From: a virus
Reading direction: 5' to 3' (one strand)
Virus record (IMG/VR): IMGVR_UViG_3300035689_000100
Span: 1-21,820 of that record
DNA: 21,820 nt
Position numbers and translations under genes: made by a program. The stretch's first letter is position 1, and every line of letters starts with the position of its first letter. A model generated the notes under the pieces. It saw only the letters and a program-made list of their open reading frames with translations, was not told where the DNA came from and made no database searches. This document shows, one piece after another, positions 1-7,177 of the stretch.

Positions 1-447
1 ATCGCTTTCCCCTGCGGAGATAATAATTAATTTTGGTTGCCGTGCGTAGTTGTAGGGGAGGTATTCGTTTGTGTTAAGTCCTGCTGCTCCGCCGTCCATA
101 GCGCGGCCATCTTTAGCCACCATGTTACCGATCACGAGGCCGAGGGAAAAGTGATTGCCCGTAGCGGTTGCGAGAATGAGCGCGTCAGCAGGATCGGTAG
201 GTGCTGTTGGGGCTTCATCGCGCAGGTTGAGGAGTTGAAAAGAATGCGATAAAGTGGCTGCGGCCATCATCGTGCCGGAGATGCGGTTGGCGATCTGCGT
301 GGTTGTTGTAGGGTTTGCTGTAGGGGAACGAGTGACGTAAACTGCGCGTGATGCGATGGACTGTCCGTCGAAGATAACCGTTACAGGGGCATGATTAGGG
401 CTGTTAAGGCTTTGACCAGCCGCTTGAATAATAGGGGATTTACACAT
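1..447 (-). CDS. Unknown phage tail-region protein, 3' end cut off
   Basis: This reading frame is open from the ATG at 447 to the left edge, giving 149 codons with no stop, so only the N-terminal part is present. The start has a strong Shine-Dalgarno AGGGGG five bases upstream and lies 12 bases past the stop of the preceding gene. The protein begins MCKSPIIQAAGQ, is rich in Ala, Thr and small residues, and has no signal peptide or membrane segment that I can see. A segment near residues 22-40 (VTVIFDGQSIASRAVYV) looks like alternating beta strands. I recognise no domain. Its place at the end of the tail-fibre genes suggests a tail appendage, a spike or a fibre-associated protein, but this is inferred from position only. 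Confidence 0.75.
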   Translation of the reverse strand, partial: MCKSPIIQAAGQSLNSPNHAPVTVIFDGQSIASRAVYVTRSPTANPTTTTQIANRISGTMMAAATLSHSFQLLNLRDEAPTAPTDPADALILATATGNHFSLGLVIGNMVAKDGRAMDGGAAGLNTNEYLPYNYARQPKLIIISAGESD

Positions 448-459
448 CAATGCCCCCTA

Positions 460-753
460 TCAGATTGTTTTGACATAAACGTTTGCGTCGCCAAGCAGCC
501 AAAGAACAAGCCCCTGCCCTGCTAAAATATCTGTCGCTGTTGCATCATTCCCCGCCGCAGCAGAAGTGCATGACACGCGTATCGCCTTGTGTTCGTCATT
601 CTGGACAAGAAGAGCAAGCGCTGGACGCGCCCCCGCCGTTCCTAAGCCTGTCACTAGCGCGTAAGAGGATGTTGGTGTGGCTTCAGCGCGGTATGTCGTA
701 ACAGCGTCAATACCATAAGGAGATGACCCCTTTAAATTGAAATAGACCGTCAT
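460..753 (-). CDS. Small hypothetical tail-region protein, 97 aa
   Basis: This 97-residue protein has the composition of a small beta-rich virion protein, with many Ala, Thr, Gly and Val, few charges, no signal peptide and no membrane segment. It starts one base after the stop of the upstream 174-residue gene. Its Shine-Dalgarno (AAAGG) lies inside the end of that gene, so translation is probably coupled. The C-terminal part (residues about 76-97, with GQGLVLWLLG and VYVKTI) resembles the last strands of a small sandwich fold, but I cannot name a family. From context, between fibre genes and another appendage gene, it is probably a minor tail component or a fibre chaperone. Function is unknown. 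Confidence 0.7.
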   Translation of the reverse strand: MTVYFNLKGSSPYGIDAVTTYRAEATPTSSYALVTGLGTAGARPALALLVQNDEHKAIRVSCTSAAAGNDATATDILAGQGLVLWLLGDANVYVKTI

Positions 754-754
754 T

Positions 755-1279
755 TTATATTACCTTTGCGATTAAGTAGCTGTAAGGATTTACAGCATCC
801 GTCCAGTCGTTGTTGATATTGACGCACACAATGCCGTCTGTGTTTGGCGCACCTGTCGAATGTGAAGTGCCCCAAAACTCAAGGCGGTAATACCCGCTCA
901 ATGATAATTCAGCGCGTCCAAACGTGATTAAATCAGCGTAGTGATCATCAATGGATGCAATGTTACATGCTGCTTTCCCGTGCCTTGTGACAAAATCCAT
1001 TGATGAATTATAATAAGGCACATCAACGCTTGAAGCGGGGGGTGTGGCAATCGGATTGGGAGAATAGCGCAACGTTGCGCGAATAGCGACACCAACAGCG
1101 CCCGTAAAGCTAACCTCACTGCCACGATGTCTAAGATTGACTTTCCCCTGCCATTCAAGGACAGAAGGGTCTTCAATTTGGAAATCAACCCTGAATTGCT
1201 GTAAACACGTCCATATTGATGACGGCTCACTGCGATAAAGCGCTGTTTCTGTTGTTAATTGGCGTTCAAATACAAGCAT
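755..1279 (-). CDS. Hypothetical fibre-associated beta-rich protein, 174 aa
   Basis: The frame is open up to an ATG at 1303, but the ATG at 1279 is preferred. It is preceded by GGGGAGG seven bases upstream and overlaps the stop of the upstream fibre gene by one base (TAATG), as at other junctions here. The product starts MLVFERQ and is 174 residues long. Residues about 127-137 (SLSGYYRLEFW) resemble the [10 protein letters not shown] segment in the C-terminal sandwich domain of the adjacent fibre (residues 283-291). Both may therefore share a C1q/TNF-like or related jelly-roll head, although similarity outside that motif is weak. No signal peptide or membrane segment is seen. Likely a tail fibre tip, receptor-binding subunit or fibre accessory protein; this is inferred from context and the short motif. 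Confidence 0.75.
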   Translation of the reverse strand: MLVFERQLTTETALYRSEPSSIWTCLQQFRVDFQIEDPSVLEWQGKVNLRHRGSEVSFTGAVGVAIRATLRYSPNPIATPPASSVDVPYYNSSMDFVTRHGKAACNIASIDDHYADLITFGRAELSLSGYYRLEFWGTSHSTGAPNTDGIVCVNINNDWTDAVNPYSYLIAKVI

Positions 1280-2400
1280 TATATGGCCTCCCCACAAAAC
1301 CATGTTGATCTGATCGCGCCATTAATTGTTTTGTCACCAGCGCCAAAGCCATAAACATAAACCTCATAGTAATCAGTGCCATTTGCAACGTCGTTTATTG
1401 TTATACTTGCCGTAAAATTTGTCGTGCCAGACCAAGGTTTGTAATCATCGGCTAACGCAACGCCATTTTTATAAATTACTAATCCCCATACCGATTGATC
1501 AACAGCACCGCCTCCTGAAAGACATGCAGCGCTTAGACGGTAATAACCAGATGGAGGGGTGAAGCGAGACGTTGAGGTATCATAATACCCACCGTTATCA
1601 AAACGCTCAGTGCCAAACGTCACTTTTGTTTCAGTAGCAGATAAAATTCCAGTTTGATTTGTTCCGTTTTTATGCGCAAAGAATGCCACACGAGACGCAA
1701 GGTTTGAGGGGGTAATGACAACACTTGATGATGATTGCGCTTGTGTTTCGGCATTGGTTGCAAGTTCAACAGCGCCCGTCGCGCTCGTTGTTGCGGCCTG
1801 TTTAATGGCATTGAAAGCCGCAGCCGCTGTTGTCTGCCCCGTGCCACCATTAGCGATCGGCAATGTATCCGTCACTCCGCTTGCGAGGTTCACAGCAGCC
1901 CATACGCCATCACCACGCCAATATGTGACCGATGATGCGCTTGTTCCGCTATTCAAGTTCGTGACTGGTAGATTGCCCGTGACATTCGTTGCGAGAGATA
2001 CCGAGTTTAAAAGGGCAATAGAGCCGAGTGAAAGCAGCGCTCTTTGAGCCGTATCACTCGCCGCTGTAAGCAATGCACGCCCCGCCACCGTGCCATCGCT
2101 TATTTCACTTGCGGGATGCGTATGCGCACTTGGTGTAAATGTTGACGGCTTGCCTGTTACATCTGTCCAAGCCACAACGCCCACGGGCAAATTATCAAGC
2201 GTGATTTTTGAGAATGAGCCATCATCTTTATTTTGCAGCGCAACAATAAACTGTGTCAGATCACTAACAGATGTTGTTTCGCTCAATGTTCTATAATTTG
2301 CATTGATCGTATAACTGCCACCAAGTCGAGCGGATGCGATAATCCCCTGCCCTGTTATTGTAGACGGCAGTCGTGGCTTAACCCTGATTGACAATCTCAT
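1279..2400 (-). CDS. Tail fibre protein with C1q-like C-terminal domain
   Basis: A 373-residue fibre protein that would bind host receptors at the tail. Residues about 85-105 carry the [13 protein letters not shown] segment typical of phage fibres. Residues 181-199 contain [11 protein letters not shown], a motif repeated in many fibre shafts. Residues 208-234 have the [12 protein letters not shown] and ITPSNL pattern also common in fibres. Residues from about 238 to the end form a predicted beta sandwich ([27 protein letters not shown]) resembling the C1q/TNF-like heads of some fibres. The start overlaps the stop of the Ig-like gene upstream by four bases (ATGA). The downstream gene starts in a TAATG overlap. 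The fibre assignment is firm; the fold of the C-terminal head is inferred from pattern. Confidence 0.85.
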   Translation of the reverse strand: MRLSIRVKPRLPSTITGQGIIASARLGGSYTINANYRTLSETTSVSDLTQFIVALQNKDDGSFSKITLDNLPVGVVAWTDVTGKPSTFTPSAHTHPASEISDGTVAGRALLTAASDTAQRALLSLGSIALLNSVSLATNVTGNLPVTNLNSGTSASSVTYWRGDGVWAAVNLASGVTDTLPIANGGTGQTTAAAAFNAIKQAATTSATGAVELATNAETQAQSSSSVVITPSNLASRVAFFAHKNGTNQTGILSATETKVTFGTERFDNGGYYDTSTSRFTPPSGYYRLSAACLSGGGAVDQSVWGLVIYKNGVALADDYKPWSGTTNFTASITINDVANGTDYYEVYVYGFGAGDKTINGAIRSTWFCGEAI

Positions 2401-2738
2401 TTAAAACCACCTTCATAAATAGAAACATTGCTAACAATCGCTTGTGAAATTGAGCCGTCGCCACTGTCAGTTATTCGCGCATAAACTTTGTATGTGTCTG
2501 CGGGTAAGTCGCTCATGAGAGACGCAGGAAAAACAAATTCAAATTCCGAGCCGTCAACAGTAACCCGCCCATCAGAATTTGTGCCGCTCAGGACAATATT
2601 CCCGTATCTGTTGCGCACCTCAACGGAGATGCTTAAGCCTGTTAAAGTGAAAGGCTCACCAGTGTCGTCATCAACAGCCTGAAAAACGTCAGAACGCCAA
2701 TCGGATGAATTACTTGCTGGAGTCAGTGCATGTGTCAT
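2397..2738 (-). CDS. Small Ig-like tail protein, 113 aa
   Basis: A 113-residue protein of a type often found beside phage fibre genes. The sequence alternates short strands and turns: [19 protein letters not shown] (residues 12-30), then [12 protein letters not shown], a Gly/Asp turn, and DTYKVYARI (residues 81-89). This is what an immunoglobulin-like or baseplate-upper-domain-like sandwich would look like. No catalytic motif, signal peptide or membrane segment is visible. It starts three bases after the stop of the collar-domain fibre gene and overlaps the next fibre gene by four bases, so the three are probably translated together. Likely a connector or attachment domain between fibres and tail. 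The exact family is not recognised with confidence. Confidence 0.75.
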   Translation of the reverse strand: MTHALTPASNSSDWRSDVFQAVDDDTGEPFTLTGLSISVEVRNRYGNIVLSGTNSDGRVTVDGSEFEFVFPASLMSDLPADTYKVYARITDSGDGSISQAIVSNVSIYEGGFK

Positions 2739-2741
2739 TTA

Positions 2742-3713
2742 TTACAACTTTTGATAAAATGTGCCAAGGATAAAACGATGCATGTTGCTGTGCGCTAATC
2801 CGCCACCTTGACTTGCGATTGAGTGCGTGCGGCCTTGGTTATCAACCACCGTTGAGCCGTTTGCCGTTGCGACGTTTAAGTTGAAATTCGGCGCAGCTTG
2901 ACCAAACAACGTTAAGCTGTAAGCAGCCCTATCGTAGAGCAACGTTGCGCTTCCTCCTGTTGTTGCCCCGCCGTGATTGTGTGATGGAATATGCGTTATG
3001 TCTAAAACGACTGTTGCAGCGCCACCGAATGAACCCGCTGTGTCAGACCCGCCCGTTATTGATATTCCAGTCGCACGGTTCGCCGCGCTATTCCCCATGC
3101 CATCAAGCCCGATTTGGCCTGTAAAGCGCATATCGGTTAGCGTTATTGTTTTATTGGCTGCATAGTCAGCAGCGGCATTCACGCCACGTCCAGAACTAAC
3201 AGCGGCTAGAGTGTTGCTTTTATTATTCCAGATCCACGCATAAAGCGTGGCAGTGTCGGCATTAGCGCGTTCTGTTGCGCCTGATACAGCATTCCCGATT
3301 GTACGCCCGTTTTGGCGAACAAAGCCGTCCTCTGTCCCTGCTTTCTCTAAAAACTTAACAAAACCCGTCTTGATGCGCTCAGAATCTGGAACTTCCGATG
3401 ATGTGCTTTCAATAGGCGCGGGATTAGGAACTTTGGTATCGTACCATAATTGCACGCCCGTTGATAAAGTAACCCTCTCGCCATAATCCCCATAAGGAAT
3501 AAAGAACGTGGGGACTTTGCCGTTAGCATCCGCAAGAACGGTTGCATCGGTGTCGCTATCATTCTCAAAAGCAGTCGTACCGTCAGCGTCAGCATAAACA
3601 GTGATAGGTGTTGAGGTGAGAGCATCCGTGATGTATATTTTTGCGTAAGGATCAGGCGTGCCATTTGAAGCCGTGATAACCCTATTCGACAAGGGAGAAC
3701 GAATTGTGCTCAT
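2742..3713 (-). CDS. Tail fibre with head-binding-like N-terminus and collar-type C-terminus
   Basis: A 323-residue fibre. Residues about 15-95 follow the pattern of podovirus fibre attachment domains (PDPYAKIYITD, ITVYADADGTT, VLADANGKVPTFFIPYGDY), suggesting this is the part docked on the tail. Residues about 128-165 (GFVRQNGRTIGNA, LYAWIWN) and the C-terminus (THIPSHNHGG at 240-249, GGLAHSNMHRFILGTFY at 304-320) match the phage tail collar domain, where paired histidines coordinate metal in characterised fibres. It is the first gene after a terminator-like hairpin whose U7 run ends 13 bases before the start codon. The Shine-Dalgarno is weak (GAG), and an upstream out-of-frame ATG lies in the same leader. 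The fibre call is strong; metal binding is inferred from the family. Confidence 0.87.
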   Translation of the reverse strand: MSTIRSPLSNRVITASNGTPDPYAKIYITDALTSTPITVYADADGTTAFENDSDTDATVLADANGKVPTFFIPYGDYGERVTLSTGVQLWYDTKVPNPAPIESTSSEVPDSERIKTGFVKFLEKAGTEDGFVRQNGRTIGNAVSGATERANADTATLYAWIWNNKSNTLAAVSSGRGVNAAADYAANKTITLTDMRFTGQIGLDGMGNSAANRATGISITGGSDTAGSFGGAATVVLDITHIPSHNHGGATTGGSATLLYDRAAYSLTLFGQAAPNFNLNVATANGSTVVDNQGRTHSIASQGGGLAHSNMHRFILGTFYQKL

Positions 3714-3726
3714 GAAATTTTCTCAT

Positions 3727-3750
3727 AAAAAAAGCCCCCATAAGGAGGCT
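3727..3750 (-). terminator. Rho-independent terminator before fibre genes
   Basis: On the minus strand, AGCCTCC and GGGGGCT form a seven-pair stem (one G-U pair) around the loop TTAT, followed by seven T. It separates the ejection-protein block from the fibre genes. The U run ends 13 bases before the fibre start codon, the same distance as in the hairpin before the scaffold gene. It may act as a partial terminator, since no obvious promoter lies between it and the fibre gene. Confidence 0.8.
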
Positions 3751-3774
3751 AGATGCGTTATATTTTAACGTTTC

Positions 3775-3912
3775 TTAGTCTTGTTTTTCTTTTTTCTTTT
3801 TATTGCGTTGGAACTTCTCAACAAAGAAACGCTTAATCTTAGCAGGTTCATTTTTGAATGTTTTGATGAAAGCCTTTTCAAGAGCCTTACTTGGTGTTGT
3901 CTTTTTTTCCAT
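3775..3912 (-). CDS. Small basic hypothetical protein, 45 aa
   Basis: A 45-residue ORF starting ATG at 3912, one base after the stop of the large ejection protein. The sequence AAAGGGCGATAAAATG gives it a usable Shine-Dalgarno inside the end of that gene. The product begins MEKKTTPSKALEKAF and ends KKKKEKQD. It is strongly basic (about 15 lysines) and likely helical, with no signal peptide or cysteine. It fills an otherwise empty gap and is followed by a terminator, so it would be the last gene of the ejection block. A small DNA-binding or internal head protein is possible from charge alone. I recognise no family. Confidence 0.55.
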   Translation of the reverse strand: MEKKTTPSKALEKAFIKTFKNEPAKIKRFFVEKFQRNKKKKEKQD

Positions 3913-3913
3913 T

Positions 3914-6900
3914 TTATCGCCCTTTGTCTTTAAGGGTTTGATCGTATTTTAATTTCTGATTGTCTTCAAGCTTAACAGTTTTATCATAAGATGATTTTAA
4001 CACGCTTTTAGGGTCAATCTTATCGCCGAACATATTGCCGCCAGCGCCAGATTTTCTAGCCTCATTAGCATAGTTCTCAAAAAACTCGCCTATTTTTTGT
4101 TTGCTTATAACGCGGCCTTTTTCATAAAGCGCATTGATAATAACGGCCACATCATCCTCAATGGGATTAAATGCGTCTAATTGTTGCATATATTTATCAA
4201 TCGGCAAGCCTTTATCTCTTGCGTCTGAAATAAGCGTCGCTGCTTTGGTTATTTGCTGAGAAAGGTCAAAATCCGCCGTTACATCGCCTCTTTTTATTGC
4301 CGATTTAAGCTTAAGCCATTGTGGGGCTGCTATTTGTAGACCGCCTGTTATGCCTTTGATGTTGTCGTCAAGGGATTCTGAAACGCGCCTCAAAATGGAT
4401 GAATCGCCATAAGCCGCCTGTAGAACAGCGTTGTTAATCCTTGATAAGCCCTCAGATGATAAAATGTTATCTTTATCACGGAAGCTTGCCTGTTCTGTCG
4501 TAGGTAATTTTGATATAAATGAACGGACAAATTTTTCGTTAGCTAATGATTGTAGATCACCAGAATCTTGGATTAAATCAATCATTTCATTGGTGATCAT
4601 CCCCGCTTCCTGTTCAGCTTTTTCAGTCGCGGATTGTTCTAAAATAGCACCCTTGTTTGACATTTGCGTAAATTTAACGCGCTTGTCTTGAGACATTTCA
4701 CCCATTCTTTTTCTCACAAGAACTGGGTTTTTGATGCCTTCAATATTAAAGCCTTGCTCAGTTAAATAGCGCTTATAAGCTTCAGCTTTTTGACCGCCTT
4801 GGCTATAAATACGATTAAGCGCTTCAACGCGGCCATTGCCGCTTTCGACCATCATGTCACCGCCAATAATAGGCGCACCACGATCAGATTCCGATGAATA
4901 GCCTAAGCGCTCAGGATCAAACTCTTTTATTATTTTATTAACTTGCAAATCAGATGACCCTCTTGCTCTATCGCGTGGCTGCAACTCTTGAGAATAGCGC
5001 GGGTTAAATGAATGTATTAATTCAGACGCATCAACAATAACAGGCTCGACCTCAACCTTTGTGTTATCCGCAGCCGTGACGTTATGCTTGCCAAATTTAG
5101 GCGTTACACCACTCACTTGAGAAGGTTGAACCACCTGATTTGTCGCGGCTTGTGTTATCGGAATTTCGACACCTGTCTCTTTTTGTATTGCTGTGACCAT
5201 TGGCTGTATGATTTTAGCCTTTGCCGCATCGGATGCTTTGCTATCAACCACTTTCAAAATTGAATTTAGTTTGCGTGCCGAAACAGGGTTAGCAATGACT
5301 TTTGCAAAGCCATACGTGCCAGCACCAAACAATGCCGCCTTTGCAAAGCCGATAAAACTCCCAACAGTCGCAAGACCGCCAGCTATGCCAAGATTGTTAA
5401 CGACAACGCGCCCCGTGCCTGATTTATTGCCAAACTTTTCAAAGGCTCTTGCCCTGTTCATAACTTGAATAATGTTTTCAATGGAATCGCGGTATTCAGT
5501 GCCTTTAGTCCCAAAAATAGCATTTTTCTGTCTATCACCTATTTTGCTAAATGCCGAAACAAAACCAGTTGGTGAAATATCACCATCAAGATTGCGTCCT
5601 ATTTTAGCAATAAGCGTTCCACGCACTTCGTCGGCAACATCTTTTGGCAATTCACGCATGACTGTATTTAATAGCCCCGCATTGCTTTTAGGGTTAAGAG
5701 CAAGCCGTTCAATCGCGCCAAATACCTCTTCAGCGCTTCTCAATCCGTCTTTGCCAACGATTTTCTCAAGCGCCTTTGATTTTGCAGATGCAATGCCGTA
5801 TTCACGGTTCGCCTTTTCAAACAGCTTTAAGCCCTTTTCACCGCCAGCGTTATAAGCTGCATTCCTTAAATCGCTTGTTAAAGCGCCATAAATGCTTTTT
5901 AATTCACCCTTGCTTGTGTCCTGCAAAAGCGCATTGCTTTGAAGCTCACCTATTTTTGAGCGTAGCGCCTTAACACCTTCAAACGTTAGCCCCTCAGGTG
6001 AATTAATCGCATCGCGCACAATCTTTGTTGCGCTTGTTTCACTTGGCAACATTGCAAGTTTGTTTTTTTCAGCAATTTGATTAACAGCGGATCGCGTCGC
6101 ATTTAAAACGGTTGTTTTTGTTTGATCAATTACTTCATCAAGCGGTTTATAATTTTCACCAGCCCCGCCGCGTGTTTTTACAAAATTAGTGAGCGCTTGA
6201 AGCGTTTTATCACCCGCAACATCGGGAGACGAAGCGCCAAGAGATGAAGCCATATCATCAACACGACCGCCAACTTGTTGAACAAATTTATTTTCAGCGT
6301 TCTTTATAGGCGCACCAAGGAAAGCCAATTCGCCAATAGATGATGCTAGCCCCTGCGTTGCGCCGCTATCTGTTGCCATGTAACGCGGAAGATCAATGCC
6401 TTCCTTAGATGCGGCAATAATTGCTTGATCTGATTCAGATAGTCCTCTTGCCGCTCTTTCAGCCGCTCTATTTGCAAGGTAATCACCGCTTTTGGCAACC
6501 CCTGCCCCGATAACGCCACCAACCGCGCCACCAATAGCGCCTTGTGTCGCGCTATCTTTCAAGCCTTCACCAGCGCCAAAACCATAAAGCCCACCAACCG
6601 CCGCGCCTTGTCTTGCCGCGCTGGCAATGCCTGTAGGGTTAGATAACGCTGGAGCTGTTACCAGCCCACCCGCAATGTTTGCAGCAATGGCAGTTTTAGG
6701 ATTACTTGCTTCTGCAAATTTGTTTTTAAGCCTTTCTTGTGCGACCTGTTCATCATAACGCTTTGAGGCTTGACCATCACCAAAACCAAGCGCGTCAGAT
6801 GCCAGCCTGTAACCGCCTCTCACAACGTCCAACACACCAAAGTCATCGGCTTGATTTTGATAGAGGGCTTTACGTGGATCAGCACTAGGCAATGCTTGCG

Positions 6901-7177
6901 CCGCCATAGCGTCAGATCGTCTTGCATCGCTAGCCCCAGCCGATAACAGGCCAGACATTTCATCGCTTAGATTGCTTGTTAAGCCTTGCTCTAATGCCCT
7001 GCGAATAGTACCGCTTTGTCCATATAATTCAGTTGGCGGGTTTTGCGCTTGCACATCAAAGGCTTGATCAATGCGAGATTGTGGGGAAGGCGTGTCATCC
7101 CACTGCACTTGCGATAAGTCTATTTGAGGGCTATCATCCCACTTGATTTGAGAAATATCAATTTGGCCTGTGCTCAT
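3914..7177 (-). CDS. Large ejection (injection) protein with C-terminal ParB/DdrB-like domain
   Basis: A 1087-residue protein in the position of P22 gp16, the last ejection protein, expected to be packaged in the head and released into the cell with the DNA. Residues 5-30 are a 13-residue tandem repeat (QIDISQIKWDDSP, then QIDLSQVQWDDTP). Residues about 165-230 and 590-630 are Gly/Ala-rich and hydrophobic and could insert into membranes. Residues about 710-840 carry ELQPRDRAR (731-739) and VESGNGRVEAL (777-787), the signature of the DdrB-associated ParB-superfamily domain of phage and plasmid polyvalent proteins. Residues about 860-1045 match the helical DdrB-type region that usually follows it. 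It overlaps the lysozyme-domain gene by four bases (ATGA). The C-terminal assignment is from recalled motifs; nuclease or NTP-binding activity is not shown. Confidence 0.85.
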   Translation of the reverse strand: MSTGQIDISQIKWDDSPQIDLSQVQWDDTPSPQSRIDQAFDVQAQNPPTELYGQSGTIRRALEQGLTSNLSDEMSGLLSAGASDARRSDAMAAQALPSADPRKALYQNQADDFGVLDVVRGGYRLASDALGFGDGQASKRYDEQVAQERLKNKFAEASNPKTAIAANIAGGLVTAPALSNPTGIASAARQGAAVGGLYGFGAGEGLKDSATQGAIGGAVGGVIGAGVAKSGDYLANRAAERAARGLSESDQAIIAASKEGIDLPRYMATDSGATQGLASSIGELAFLGAPIKNAENKFVQQVGGRVDDMASSLGASSPDVAGDKTLQALTNFVKTRGGAGENYKPLDEVIDQTKTTVLNATRSAVNQIAEKNKLAMLPSETSATKIVRDAINSPEGLTFEGVKALRSKIGELQSNALLQDTSKGELKSIYGALTSDLRNAAYNAGGEKGLKLFEKANREYGIASAKSKALEKIVGKDGLRSAEEVFGAIERLALNPKSNAGLLNTVMRELPKDVADEVRGTLIAKIGRNLDGDISPTGFVSAFSKIGDRQKNAIFGTKGTEYRDSIENIIQVMNRARAFEKFGNKSGTGRVVVNNLGIAGGLATVGSFIGFAKAALFGAGTYGFAKVIANPVSARKLNSILKVVDSKASDAAKAKIIQPMVTAIQKETGVEIPITQAATNQVVQPSQVSGVTPKFGKHNVTAADNTKVEVEPVIVDASELIHSFNPRYSQELQPRDRARGSSDLQVNKIIKEFDPERLGYSSESDRGAPIIGGDMMVESGNGRVEALNRIYSQGGQKAEAYKRYLTEQGFNIEGIKNPVLVRKRMGEMSQDKRVKFTQMSNKGAILEQSATEKAEQEAGMITNEMIDLIQDSGDLQSLANEKFVRSFISKLPTTEQASFRDKDNILSSEGLSRINNAVLQAAYGDSSILRRVSESLDDNIKGITGGLQIAAPQWLKLKSAIKRGDVTADFDLSQQITKAATLISDARDKGLPIDKYMQQLDAFNPIEDDVAVIINALYEKGRVISKQKIGEFFENYANEARKSGAGGNMFGDKIDPKSVLKSSYDKTVKLEDNQKLKYDQTLKDKGR

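Noticed and set aside
1280-1303. Upstream start at 1303 for the 174-residue gene
   Set aside because: The GGGGAGG Shine-Dalgarno sits seven bases from the ATG at 1279, which also forms the TAATG overlap used elsewhere in this operon.
5472-5855. A 127-codon plus-strand ORF inside the large ejection gene
   Set aside because: It is antisense to a continuous 1087-codon gene with recognisable domains and has a Ser/Pro-rich shadow composition.
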